DNA of 64,000 nucleotides from Grimontia celer (GTDB lineage: Bacteria; Pseudomonadota; Gammaproteobacteria; Enterobacterales; Vibrionaceae), in the NCBI RefSeq assembly GCF_900055185.1, contig NZ_FIZX01000001.1:1488001-1552000 (forward strand). Direction: 5' to 3'. The notes below the pieces were generated by a model, which saw nothing but the letters and a program-made list of their open reading frames with translations, searched no databases and was not told where the DNA came from. Each line of letters begins with the position of its first letter. Position 1 is the stretch's first letter. Made by a program: the position numbers and the translations under genes. Shown piece by piece: positions 36,848 to 44,852 of this stretch.

Positions 36848-36878
36848 GGCACTTCCCCGCCCAAAGAATCAGCTTAAG
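36848..36878. repeat. 31-bp direct repeat, copy B
   Basis: Matches copy A (36091-36121) at 29 of 31 positions and stands about 33 bases before the start codon of the membrane protein gene, the same relation as copy A has to its gene. Confidence 0.85.
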
Positions 36879-37162
36879 CGAATAAAAGATCGTGTGCAAA
36901 GTGTCGGAAAGACAACATGAGCAATAATGCCCTCACCCCATGAGCTGAAATCGTGATCCTGGATTCAAGATTCCATCTCACCCACTCAGGAACTTGCGAA
37001 GGAGCACAGTTTAAAACGCAAGTTCTTGCAAACATACGCCGTATGCTATTTTTTAAACGTGCGTAAAAACAGGTAACAGATAGAGGATGTTCGACTAGGG
37101 TATTAGACTTTTGTCGAGTTGTATTTGTCGCCAGAGAGGAATAACGTACGCATAAGGATGAA

Positions 37163-37219
37163 ATGCCAAAAGGCATACATTGTGGCCCTGCAGGGACGCG
37201 ATTCTAAGGAGAGAGAATC
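37163..37219 (+). promoter_or_regulatory. Structured leader of the 58-residue ORF
   Basis: Three consecutive hairpins: ATGCC-AAAA-GGCAT (37163-37176), the palindrome CCCTGCAGGG (37186-37195), and GATTCT / AGAATC (37200-37219), whose eight-base loop is AAGGAGAG, the ribosome-binding site itself. Confidence 0.5.
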
Positions 37220-37396
37220 ATGGCTGACAAAGAAAATTATCGTATGGCGATCGATATCCTTTGCTGTCACTTGGGAATGAGCTTTGACGAAGCTTGTGCC
37301 GAGTTGGGGCTTGCCGACGATGAGAACCAAAAGCTCAAAGAAGTGTCCGATGTTCAGCAATCGCTGATGGGCTTGCTGCCGGAAGATAGCAAATAA
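37220..37396 (+). CDS. Small acidic protein of unknown function, 58 residues
   Basis: An ATG at 37220 behind a strong AAGGAGAG site opens a 58-codon frame: MADKENYRMAIDILCCHLGM, continuing to end in LLPEDSK. It is helical and acidic with a CC pair and the pattern SFDEACAELGL, which suggests a compact helical domain. A terminator follows at 37417. The strong ribosome-binding site and terminator make it a real gene. I do not recognise its family. Confidence 0.72.
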   Translation: MADKENYRMAIDILCCHLGMSFDEACAELGLADDENQKLKEVSDVQQSLMGLLPEDSK

Positions 37397-37416
37397 GCAC
37401 CAAACCAAGTTCCAAA

Positions 37417-37442
37417 AAAAGCCAGCATTAAGCTGGCTTTTC
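37417..37442. terminator. Bidirectional terminator between the small ORF and bioD
   Basis: Arms AAAGCCAGC / GCTGGCTTT around ATTAA, with A run and T run on either side. Confidence 0.85.
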
Positions 37443-37448
37443 TTTTTG

Positions 37449-38129
37449 CTACAACCCCAGTGGCGCGATGTCGATATACCCACTCAAATCACGTGACTTG
37501 ATGGAAGGCATGTAAGGGATCTCACCCAACTTAGGTACCTTCAAGTGGTGTTCTAACGTTTTCACGATATCGCAGTAGTGCTCTGTACCCGGATTCACGC
37601 GGTTCGCGACCCATCCTACGATTTCCATGCCGTCTCTGCGAATAGCTTCAGCGGTCAGGTATGCATGATTTAAACATCCCAGCTTGATACCCACGACCAG
37701 AATCACCGGTAGTTTCTCGCCCACAACCCAGTCGGCCAGTGTTGTGTCATAAGTGACAGGCACTCGCCAGCCGCCAGCACCTTCCACCAGCGTGAATTCT
37801 GAACGAGACTGAAGGCGTTTCAAACCGTCAGACAGTTGGTTGAAATCTACCGTCTCACTTTCCAGCTCCGCGGCAATATGCGGTGAGCAAGCTGCATGCA
37901 AAAGACACGGATTCACGTCTTGGTAGCTAACTTCTACTGTCGTACATTCACGCAGACGAATGGCGTCTGAGTTCATTGGGCCTTGTTCTGTTTCTTTACT
38001 GCCTGCAGCCACAGGCTTGTAACCTGCCACACTATAGCCAGCCTTGGAGACGGCCTGCATCACCGCCATTGAAGCGACGGTTTTTCCAACTTCGGTATCC
38101 GTACCTGTGACGAAAAAGCTTTTATTCAT
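37449..38129 (-). CDS. bioD: Dethiobiotin synthetase
   Basis: 226 residues. The P-loop GTDTEVGKT (residues 8-16) and KPVAAG motif identify the ATP-dependent carboxylase that closes the ureido ring of dethiobiotin from DAPA and CO2. It overlaps the end of bioC by eight bases and is the last gene of bioBFCD, followed by a terminator. Confidence 0.95.
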   Translation of the reverse strand: MNKSFFVTGTDTEVGKTVASMAVMQAVSKAGYSVAGYKPVAAGSKETEQGPMNSDAIRLRECTTVEVSYQDVNPCLLHAACSPHIAAELESETVDFNQLSDGLKRLQSRSEFTLVEGAGGWRVPVTYDTTLADWVVGEKLPVILVVGIKLGCLNHAYLTAEAIRRDGMEIVGWVANRVNPGTEHYCDIVKTLEHHLKVPKLGEIPYMPSIKSRDLSGYIDIAPLGL

Positions 38130-38937
38130 TATTTATAGCTCCAAAGCAAACCTGATACGTAGCGGGTACTGTGCCATCTTCGTTTCGGTAAACGTCATAT
38201 GCGCTTTCCAATTCAATAAAGGCACGTCTGCCGACTAATCCCGCACTTCTGCCCTCTTGTAAATGCGTAGCACCAATCCCTTTAAGGTCTTTCATCAGTG
38301 CCAACGCTGAGGGGTAATACTCCGTAATCGGCTTACATTCTATGTGGTAGTGGTTGCAGTGAGCTTGAGCGAGCGCAATGTTTACCTGCTTGTGCGATAA
38401 AAAGGTATTAACGTGAGACTGCCCATTTACTTTTCGCCAAGCCTGTTTCAATTCTTCAAGTGAACCTTCAAGCAAAGTAGTGAAGAGGATCTTACCTCCT
38501 GGTTTCACCACCCTTTTCAGCTCACTTATTGGCACCGAGAGATCATGACACCATTGTAATGCCAGTGAACTAAACGCGACATCAACGCTGTTATCTGCCA
38601 ATGGCAGTGACTCAGCATCCGCTGAAATATAGTTCACGCTATCGCCACAACGAACCTTTGCTTGTTCGAGCATCTTGTCAGAAAGGTCGAGTGCGACCAT
38701 GTCCGCACCCAACGCGAGCATCTGTTTGGTGAAATAACCTGTGCCACAACCCAAATCGATTACTGTTTTATCTTGCCAGTCTGTGTTCATTTCCATCAGC
38801 AAGTGACCGACCCGACGCTGAAACGCAGCGCTGCTGTCATAGGTCTTCGCTGCCCGACTGAAAGCGTCTTTAATCGCTTTCTTTTCCTCACCCAACATCG
38901 CGAGGGCATCCTGTTGAAAATCGACAGCCTGACTCAT
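38122..38937 (-). CDS. bioC: Malonyl-ACP O-methyltransferase
   Basis: 271 residues from the ATG at 38937, which overlaps the bioF stop codon as ATGA; an in-frame ATG far upstream lies inside bioF. The SAM motif VIDLGCGTGYFTKQML (about 64-79) and LQWCHDL are typical of BioC, which methylates the malonyl thioester that starts pimeloyl synthesis. No bioH is in the window, so the esterase must be elsewhere. Confidence 0.93.
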   Translation of the reverse strand: MSQAVDFQQDALAMLGEEKKAIKDAFSRAAKTYDSSAAFQRRVGHLLMEMNTDWQDKTVIDLGCGTGYFTKQMLALGADMVALDLSDKMLEQAKVRCGDSVNYISADAESLPLADNSVDVAFSSLALQWCHDLSVPISELKRVVKPGGKILFTTLLEGSLEELKQAWRKVNGQSHVNTFLSHKQVNIALAQAHCNHYHIECKPITEYYPSALALMKDLKGIGATHLQEGRSAGLVGRRAFIELESAYDVYRNEDGTVPATYQVCFGAINNE

Positions 38938-40100
38938 GACACCTCCCGCAAAATCTGGCTCAGTGTCTCTGCTAACGCTTTCACCTGCGATTCGGTTTGG
39001 TTGACTGACAACGTGATTCGAAGGCGAGAGGAATTTGCTGGCACTGTCGGTGGACGAATCGCCCCCGTCCAAAAACCCGAGGCTTTAAGCGATGTTGCGG
39101 CAATTTGCATACGTTCTACATCGCCCAATACAACGGGTTTGATTGGCGTTACCGTAGGAATGACTTCTGAGGCGTCAGCTAACGAAGAATGAAAAAGCTC
39201 AGAGAGAGATGCGAGTTTTTCACGACGCCAGGATTGTGTGCTGATGACCTCCACCGCTTGTGTCAAAGCATGTGCCTGAGCAGGAGGCATCGCGGTTGAA
39301 TACACGTAGTGACGGGCAAACTGCGTCAAATAATCGTGGACACTCTCACTGCAAAGTACAGCCGCGCCCATCATTCCGAAGGCTTTACCAAAGGTCACGA
39401 TCAGTATGTCAGGCTTAATACCTGCATGATTACTACTACCTCGACCATCTTCGCCTAGAATCCCACAGCCATGCGCATCGTCCACCATCAGCCATGACCC
39501 GTGAGCTTCACATTGTGCTTTGACATCAGCCAGTGGTGACAAATCACCATCCATGCTGAAAACGCCTTCTGTGGCCGTCAGCGTTGGGCTGCCTGCTTTC
39601 TGTAAAAGCGCGCCAAGTTTAGTCACATCGTTATGGGGGAAGCGTTTCATAGTGGCTTCAGACAGCATGCCCGCTTCCATTAAAGAGGCATGATTAAGCT
39701 TGTCTTGAAGCAGCAAATCCCCCTTTTCCAGTAAAGAGAAAATCACCGCCTGATTGGCAGAGAAACCACTGTTAAACAATATCGCTCGATCAAAGCCAAG
39801 CCAATTGCAAAGCTTGTCTTCCAAGAACTGGTGAGCTTTAGAGAAGCCAGTTACCAATGGCGAAGCTGTGCTTCCTGCGCCATAAAGGGAAAGTCCTTCT
39901 TGCCACGCTTTGATAAGGGATGCGTCCTGAGCGAGGCCAAGGTAATCGTTGCCTGAGAAATTAGCGAACTGGCGGTTGCCGCTGTCCGTTATCAGTCCGT
40001 CTTGGTGGCTGAATGCAGCCACCTGACGGTGAAGGCGTTGTTGCCGCCGCACTTCGAGCCTATGCTCAATACGGCTTTGCAGCTGGCATTGTTCTCGCAT
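38934..40100 (-). CDS. bioF: 8-amino-7-oxononanoate synthase
   Basis: 388 residues, PLP-dependent alpha-oxoamine synthase fold. The PLP lysine lies in TFGKAFGMMGAAV, with DDAHGCGILGEDGRG before it. It joins pimeloyl-ACP and alanine to give KAPA. It starts 15 bases after the bioB stop. Confidence 0.95.
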   Translation of the reverse strand: MREQCQLQSRIEHRLEVRRQQRLHRQVAAFSHQDGLITDSGNRQFANFSGNDYLGLAQDASLIKAWQEGLSLYGAGSTASPLVTGFSKAHQFLEDKLCNWLGFDRAILFNSGFSANQAVIFSLLEKGDLLLQDKLNHASLMEAGMLSEATMKRFPHNDVTKLGALLQKAGSPTLTATEGVFSMDGDLSPLADVKAQCEAHGSWLMVDDAHGCGILGEDGRGSSNHAGIKPDILIVTFGKAFGMMGAAVLCSESVHDYLTQFARHYVYSTAMPPAQAHALTQAVEVISTQSWRREKLASLSELFHSSLADASEVIPTVTPIKPVVLGDVERMQIAATSLKASGFWTGAIRPPTVPANSSRLRITLSVNQTESQVKALAETLSQILREVS

Positions 40101-40115
40101 TGTAGAAGCGCGCTC

Positions 40116-41168
40116 CTAAACGTTCGCTTCGTAGAAGAGGTCGTCTTTACCCGGACGAGAAGCTACGCGCTCTGCCACTTGAGTCAAAAGCGTTTCTTCC
40201 TGAACCTGATCCGGTTTTTGAACAGCCTGCTCGCTGTTAATGCCCAGCTTCTTAAAGAGCATCATATCTGAGTCTTCATCTGGGTTTGGCGTGGTCAGTA
40301 GCTTACATCCGTAGAAAATCGAGTTCGCACCCGCCATAAAACACATGGCTTGCATCTGTTCATTCATGTTTTCGCGACCTGCTGAGAGACGAACGGCAGA
40401 CTTTGGCATCATGATGCGCGCCACGGCGATAATACGAACGAAGTCAAAAGGCTCAACGTCGTCGACGCTTTCCATCGGCGTGCCTTTGACCTTAACAAGC
40501 ATGTTAATTGGTACACTTTCTGGGTGATGTGGAAGGTTCGCCAGCTCAACAAGCAGGCCAGCTCGATCTTGTTTGCTCTCGCCAAGGCCGATGATACCGC
40601 CGGAACACACCTTCATACCTGCACCACGAACGTGAGATAGTGTGTCCAGACGATCCTGGAATGTGCGGGTAGTAATAATGTTACCGTAGTGCTCGCGCGA
40701 AGTGTCTAGGTTGTGGTTGTAGTAATCCAAACCTGCACCAGCAAGTTCGTTCGCTTGGTCCGAACTCAACATACCAAGTGTCATACAGGTTTCAAGACCC
40801 ATCCCCTTCACACCTTTAATCATGTCTTTCAGATAAGGCATGTCACGCTCTTTCGGGTTTTTCCACGCTGCACCCATGCAGAAACGCGTCGCACCTGAAT
40901 TTTTCGCTTTTTGCGCTGCATCCAGAACACGCTCTACCTCCAACAAACGCTCTTTCTCAACGTCTGTGCGGTAATGTGCGCTCTGGGGGCAGTACTTACA
41001 GTCTTCAGGACACGCACCGGTCTTAATGGAAAGCAGTGTGCTGACTTGCACCTGGTTAGCGGGTTGATACTGTCGGTGAATCTGCTGCGCTTCAAACATC
41101 AGATCCATAAAAGGTTTTTCAAAAAGGGCCTGCACTTCCTCGACAGTCCAATTATGGCGAACGTCCAC
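40116..41168 (-). CDS. bioB: Biotin synthase
   Basis: 350 residues from a GTG at 41168, chosen because GAGGA lies seven bases upstream and known orthologues begin with the VRHNWT sequence; the frame is open further upstream to 41243 but that part would cover the operator. The radical-SAM cluster CPEDCKYC and the Asn/Arg-rich 2Fe-2S region (RLSAGRE) are visible. It inserts sulfur into dethiobiotin. Confidence 0.93.
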   Translation of the reverse strand: MDVRHNWTVEEVQALFEKPFMDLMFEAQQIHRQYQPANQVQVSTLLSIKTGACPEDCKYCPQSAHYRTDVEKERLLEVERVLDAAQKAKNSGATRFCMGAAWKNPKERDMPYLKDMIKGVKGMGLETCMTLGMLSSDQANELAGAGLDYYNHNLDTSREHYGNIITTRTFQDRLDTLSHVRGAGMKVCSGGIIGLGESKQDRAGLLVELANLPHHPESVPINMLVKVKGTPMESVDDVEPFDFVRIIAVARIMMPKSAVRLSAGRENMNEQMQAMCFMAGANSIFYGCKLLTTPNPDEDSDMMLFKKLGINSEQAVQKPDQVQEETLLTQVAERVASRPGKDDLFYEANV

Positions 41169-41226
41169 CTGTCTTTCCTCAAATTGATTAAACGATAACT
41201 TGTCCAGTCTAAGGTCGCCCTTTACA

Positions 41227-41259
41227 ATGTCAACAGCAAACACTTTCTATGGTTTACAA
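41227..41259. promoter_or_regulatory. BirA operator in the bioB-bioA interval
   Basis: Right half GGTTTACAA is an exact match to the E. coli bio operator half site. Fifteen bases to its left stands ATGTCAACA, matching the inverted half TTGTAAACC at six of nine positions. It lies between the divergent bioB and bioA starts, where BirA-biotinyl-AMP represses both directions. Confidence 0.75.
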
Positions 41260-41276
41260 TTGGACGATTATTGAGC

Positions 41277-42557
41277 ATGGATATCGCATTCGACCGCAAC
41301 CACATTTGGCACCCATATACATCCACCATTAACCCCTTGACTTGCTATCCCGTTAGCCGGGCGGAAGGCGTTCACATTTATCTGGAAGATGGCACCAAGC
41401 TTATTGACGGCATGTCGTCTTGGTGGGCAGCGATTCATGGCTACAATCATCCCGCATTGAATGAAGCTGTTACATCTCAGCTTGCCAACATGTCTCACGT
41501 GATGTTTGGTGGCATCACCCATGAGCCAGCGATCGAGTTGTGTAAGAAGCTGGTAGCGATGACACCGCCTTCTCTTGAGAAAGTATTCCTTTGTGATTCA
41601 GGCTCTATTTCTGTAGAAGTCGCGCTGAAAATGGCACTTCAGTATTGGCATTCAAAAGGAGAAAGCCGGGCGAAGTTCTTGACGCTTCGCCACGGCTATC
41701 ACGGCGACAGTTTTGCAGCCATGTCAGTGACCGATCCAGATAACTCAATGCACAAGCTCTATAAAGGGTTTTTACCGGAACATATTTTCGCGGACTCACC
41801 GCAATGCGGATTCCACGATGAGTGGGACGAAAATGATATTGCCGATTTCAAAGACAAACTAGAAAGCAATGCAAAGCAAATAGCAGCTGTGATCCTTGAA
41901 CCTATCGTTCAAGGAGCGGGTGGGATGCGGATTTATCACCCAACCTTCCTCAAACGTGTCAGGGAGCTATGCGACGAGTTCGGCATTCTTCTAATCTGCG
42001 ATGAAATCGCGACAGGTTTTGGCCGCACAGGCAAGCTTTTCGCTTGTGAACACGCTGGTATCGAGCCCGACATTCTCTGCCTGGGCAAAGCCTTAACGGG
42101 GGGCTATATGACCATGGCTGCAACTATCACTTCCAAGCATGTTGCAGACACAGTGTGTGGCGGTGAAGCGGGTTGCTTTATGCATGGCCCAACCTTTATG
42201 GGAAACCCTCTCGCTAGTGCTGTGGCCAACGCCAGCCTTCAATTACTTCAAGACACCCCTTGGCAAGAAAAAGTACTTGGTATCGAAGCAAAGTTAGCTG
42301 AATTACTTCCAACATTGCTGGAAACGCCACACGTAAAAGACGTGCGTTGGCTTGGTGCTATCGGTGTGGTGGAAACTCACTCACCCGTCGATGTCGACAC
42401 CATGCAAAAACACTTCATTAACAAAGGAGTATGGATCCGTCCATTTGGTCGACTGGTTTACATCATGCCGCCATACGACATGAACAGTGTGCAATTACAG
42501 CAACTGGTTGAGGCTATTCGTTCTGGCTTGAATGACTATTTTGATAACAAAGGTTAA
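41277..42557 (+). CDS. bioA: Adenosylmethionine-8-amino-7-oxononanoate aminotransferase
   Basis: 426 residues from the ATG at 41277; a TTG at 41271 is in frame. It opens MDIAFDRNHIWHPYTST, the BioA start, contains SSWWAAIHGYNHP and the PLP lysine in LGKALTGGYMTMAAT. It transfers the amino group of SAM to KAPA. Divergent from bioBFCD across the BirA site. Confidence 0.95.
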   Translation: MDIAFDRNHIWHPYTSTINPLTCYPVSRAEGVHIYLEDGTKLIDGMSSWWAAIHGYNHPALNEAVTSQLANMSHVMFGGITHEPAIELCKKLVAMTPPSLEKVFLCDSGSISVEVALKMALQYWHSKGESRAKFLTLRHGYHGDSFAAMSVTDPDNSMHKLYKGFLPEHIFADSPQCGFHDEWDENDIADFKDKLESNAKQIAAVILEPIVQGAGGMRIYHPTFLKRVRELCDEFGILLICDEIATGFGRTGKLFACEHAGIEPDILCLGKALTGGYMTMAATITSKHVADTVCGGEAGCFMHGPTFMGNPLASAVANASLQLLQDTPWQEKVLGIEAKLAELLPTLLETPHVKDVRWLGAIGVVETHSPVDVDTMQKHFINKGVWIRPFGRLVYIMPPYDMNSVQLQQLVEAIRSGLNDYFDNKG

Positions 42558-42564
42558 AAAACGG

Positions 42565-42592
42565 TGATCGCACACATTGTTCCCTCCGTAAA
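42565..42592 (+). promoter_or_regulatory. ECF-type promoter candidate for the Lon-domain gene
   Basis: TGATCG, a 16-base spacer, then CGTAAA, ending 28 bases before the start codon at 42620. The same layout (TGATCC, 16 bases, CGTTTC) stands upstream of the neighbouring sigma gene. A TGATC-type -35 box is what I recall for RpoE/ChrR-group sigma factors. Confidence 0.55.
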
Positions 42593-42619
42593 TTTCTACG
42601 TGATTTTATGGAGGTTTCA

Positions 42620-43171
42620 ATGCACTTAGGTCTTTTCCCACTACCACTGTTTTTATTGCCTGGCGGTGTCACCAAGCTGAGAATTTTTGAGCCGCGCTAC
42701 GTGCGTCTGGTCAAAGAATCTATGGCGAGCGACAGTGGCTTCGTTCTGGCAATGAAAGACGGTGATGCAATATGCCGCTTTGGCACGCATGTAAAGATCG
42801 TCGATTTTGAAACCCTGCCCGACGGCCTTCTTGGTATAACCATACGAGGCCTATCCCGTGTCAAACTCGACAACATAGGACAGGAAGAAGACGGGTTATG
42901 GATTGGCGATGCCGAGGCATTACCTGACTGGAATGAAGTCGAAGTTGCTGGAGTATTGGGCGAAGCGCTAGAAAACCTGTTTGATGCGCACCCTGAACAT
43001 GCCTCCCAATATCACAGCGAAAAGCAATTTGACGATATGTTGTGGGTCTGTCAACGCTGGTTGGAAATCCTTCCGCTCGCAAACAATCAACGCCAATGGT
43101 TTTTGGCACAGCAGGACCTACAAGAAGCAAAACAATTCATTTCGTTGCTCCTCACAGAAGAAAAAATTTGA
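42620..43171 (+). CDS. Lon protease substrate-binding (LON/PUA) domain protein
   Basis: 183 residues from the ATG at 42620, which has GGAGG six bases upstream. It contains only the N-terminal domain of Lon (LGLFPLPLFLLPGGVTKLRIFEPRYVRLVKES), without ATPase or protease parts. Such stand-alone proteins are common in proteobacteria and of unknown function. A candidate ECF promoter precedes it and the sigma-ChrR pair follows it. Confidence 0.85.
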   Translation: MHLGLFPLPLFLLPGGVTKLRIFEPRYVRLVKESMASDSGFVLAMKDGDAICRFGTHVKIVDFETLPDGLLGITIRGLSRVKLDNIGQEEDGLWIGDAEALPDWNEVEVAGVLGEALENLFDAHPEHASQYHSEKQFDDMLWVCQRWLEILPLANNQRQWFLAQQDLQEAKQFISLLLTEEKI

Positions 43172-43179
43172 TGTATTAG

Positions 43180-43207
43180 TGATCCAAATTTGAATTTAAT
43201 TCGTTTC
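43180..43207 (+). promoter_or_regulatory. ECF-type autoregulatory promoter candidate of the sigma gene
   Basis: TGATCC at 43180-43185, 16 bases, then CGTTTC at 43202-43207, about 33 bases before the sigma start. Matches the element at 42565. Confidence 0.5.
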
Positions 43208-43239
43208 GACTGATAAGACATTTAAAGGACACAATCATC

Positions 43240-43872
43240 ATGGAACTGGTCGAAAGCACTTATAATTCAAGCAACCAGAAGCGATCAAACAGTCGGTCAT
43301 CTATGTCTACACCTACTCCTGAACATTTGGCGGAGTTACTCACACTCGTTGCGAACAACAGAGACGATAAGGCTTTTTCAAGCCTCTTTAGTCATTTCGC
43401 GCCGAAAATCCGAGCTTATGGTCTCCGCCATCTCAGAGCAGACGGCCAAGCGATGGAGTTGGTGCAAGAAACCATGATATTGGTTTGGCGCAAAGCACAC
43501 TTATACGACGGTTCCAAAGGCGGGGCATCCACCTGGGTCTTTACTATCATGCGCAACGTGAGTTTTGACATGCTCAGAAAAGTGAAGAGCAACAGAGAAG
43601 ATTGTTTGAGTGGCGACATTTGGCCGCTCATTGATGGAGAGGTCGGCGATCAAGAAGACGAAGCTCTGCAGGATCAGATCCAAACTCAACTTCTCTCTTA
43701 CATCGATTTGCTTCCTGATCTTCAGCAGCAAGTCGTGAGAGGCGTCTACTTGAAACAACTGACACACCAAGAACTCGCAGATCAGCTCAACGTACCACTT
43801 GGCACAATTAAGTCGCGTTTAAGACTGGGTTTACAAAAACTGCGTAGTCATCTGGAGGTAAACAATGATTAA
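43240..43872 (+). CDS. ECF sigma factor of the RpoE-ChrR type
   Basis: 210 residues: sigma region 2 (about 45-112, with ELVQETMILVWRKAHLYDGSKGGASTWVFTIMRNVSFDMLRK) and region 4 (about 145-205, with HQELADQLNVPLGTIKSRLRLGLQKLR). The next gene is a ChrR-like anti-sigma whose start overlaps this stop by eight bases. In Rhodobacter this pair responds to singlet oxygen and controls photolyase and fatty-acid genes. An ATG at 43303 is an alternative start. Confidence 0.88.
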   Translation: MELVESTYNSSNQKRSNSRSSMSTPTPEHLAELLTLVANNRDDKAFSSLFSHFAPKIRAYGLRHLRADGQAMELVQETMILVWRKAHLYDGSKGGASTWVFTIMRNVSFDMLRKVKSNREDCLSGDIWPLIDGEVGDQEDEALQDQIQTQLLSYIDLLPDLQQQVVRGVYLKQLTHQELADQLNVPLGTIKSRLRLGLQKLRSHLEVNND

Positions 43873-44533
43873 GTACCATCCGTCTGAAGCTTTACTAGCG
43901 TCGCACGCGGCGGGTGAATTACCGGCGTCAATGTCTATCGCCGTAGCAGCTCACTGCGAACTGTGCCCTTGCTGTGCAGAAAAGCTCGCACATTATGAGG
44001 CAAAAGCCGCAGACGCAGCATTTAATGACGACAATGTTATTGAGCAAGAAAACGTCCAAGAAGACATTTTTGCCGATATGATGGCGTCCATCATCAGCGG
44101 AGAAAGCGCACCATTGACGAAAGTCTCCGCGTCACCTATCTCGGAGATCGAGGTCGCTGGTGAGCGTTACAATTTGCCCACTGCACTCCGCCGCTACCAC
44201 CATCTAGGCTGGAGCTCGATTGGTGCTATCAGCCGAGCCAGGCTTCCATTGAATGAGGGTGATACACGAGCGAGCCTGCTTCATATTGGTATGAATGGTA
44301 GTGTTCCAAGCCACACACACAAGGGAATGGAAGTAACGCTGCTATTGAGTGGTCATTTCGAAGACGAGCATGACAAATATGTCCCAGGCGATTTTATCGT
44401 TCTTGATAGCTCGAATCATCATACGCCACAGACCCATGATGGCTGCCTATGCTACACCGTTGCTGATGCTCCACTTCACTTTACCAAAGGGGTGAGCCAG
44501 CTGCTGAACACCGTAGGCAGGGTTATTTATTAA
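43865..44533 (+). CDS. chrR: ChrR family zinc-binding anti-sigma factor
   Basis: 222 residues in two domains. The N-terminal anti-sigma domain (about 1-85) has the zinc set His5, His30, Cys34, Cys37, the equivalent of His6, His31, Cys35 and Cys38 in Rhodobacter ChrR. The C-terminal cupin has His150, His152, Glu156 and His186 as second zinc site, the part needed to sense singlet oxygen. Coupled to the sigma gene by overlap. A terminator follows. Confidence 0.88.
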   Translation: MIKYHPSEALLASHAAGELPASMSIAVAAHCELCPCCAEKLAHYEAKAADAAFNDDNVIEQENVQEDIFADMMASIISGESAPLTKVSASPISEIEVAGERYNLPTALRRYHHLGWSSIGAISRARLPLNEGDTRASLLHIGMNGSVPSHTHKGMEVTLLLSGHFEDEHDKYVPGDFIVLDSSNHHTPQTHDGCLCYTVADAPLHFTKGVSQLLNTVGRVIY

Positions 44534-44852
44534 AGCTATAAGTTAAGCATTATACATTCATAGCTCATCTAAAGCGCCCTGTGGGGCGCTTTTTTATTGG
44601 CTTCATTAACAACTGATAAACAGTAATTTATCCAACACATTACATTATTCATTACACATATACCGTTATAAAATCATGCATATGCGATCTGATTGTATAT
44701 TTTATATCATTTTCCGCTTTACAGAACGGCAGCCCTCCTGATTTAATCCAACCGCTAACCTCGTGTTAACAGTTTTACCTCAAGCGTGATGACGTTTGAG
44801 GCTTTGTAGGTTATGGGGCCCCAAGACCCTTACACAGTGAAGTGAGAATATA
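44534..44852. other. Interval between chrR and sstT
   Basis: 319 AT-rich bases. It holds the chrR terminator, then an inverted repeat CCTCAAGCGT / ACGTTTGAGG with one mismatch (44777-44800) and GGGGCCCC near 44816, shortly before sstT. No ORF is seen. Confidence 0.6.
44571..44592 (+). terminator. Terminator after chrR
   Basis: Nine-base arms AAAGCGCCC / GGGCGCTTT around TGTG, followed by T residues. Confidence 0.88.

Larger units (their letters stand above)
36816..37219. other. Intergenic interval with repeat copy B and a structured leader
   Basis: About 400 bases between the membrane protein (minus) and the small ORF (plus). It contains repeat copy B, a nine-base inverted repeat GAACTTGCG / CGCAAGTTC at 36990-37025, and three small hairpins leading into the ORF at 37220. 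Confidence 0.6.

Noticed and set aside
36091-36878. Integron attC sites in the AT-rich patch
   Set aside because: RYYYAAC-like heptamers such as GCCCAAC near 35628 exist, but no matching GTTRRRY partner or folded attC core was found, and no integrase is present.
44777-44824. Riboswitch upstream of sstT
   Set aside because: Only a short imperfect inverted repeat and a GGGGCCCC palindrome are visible; no alternative stem touches the ribosome-binding site.
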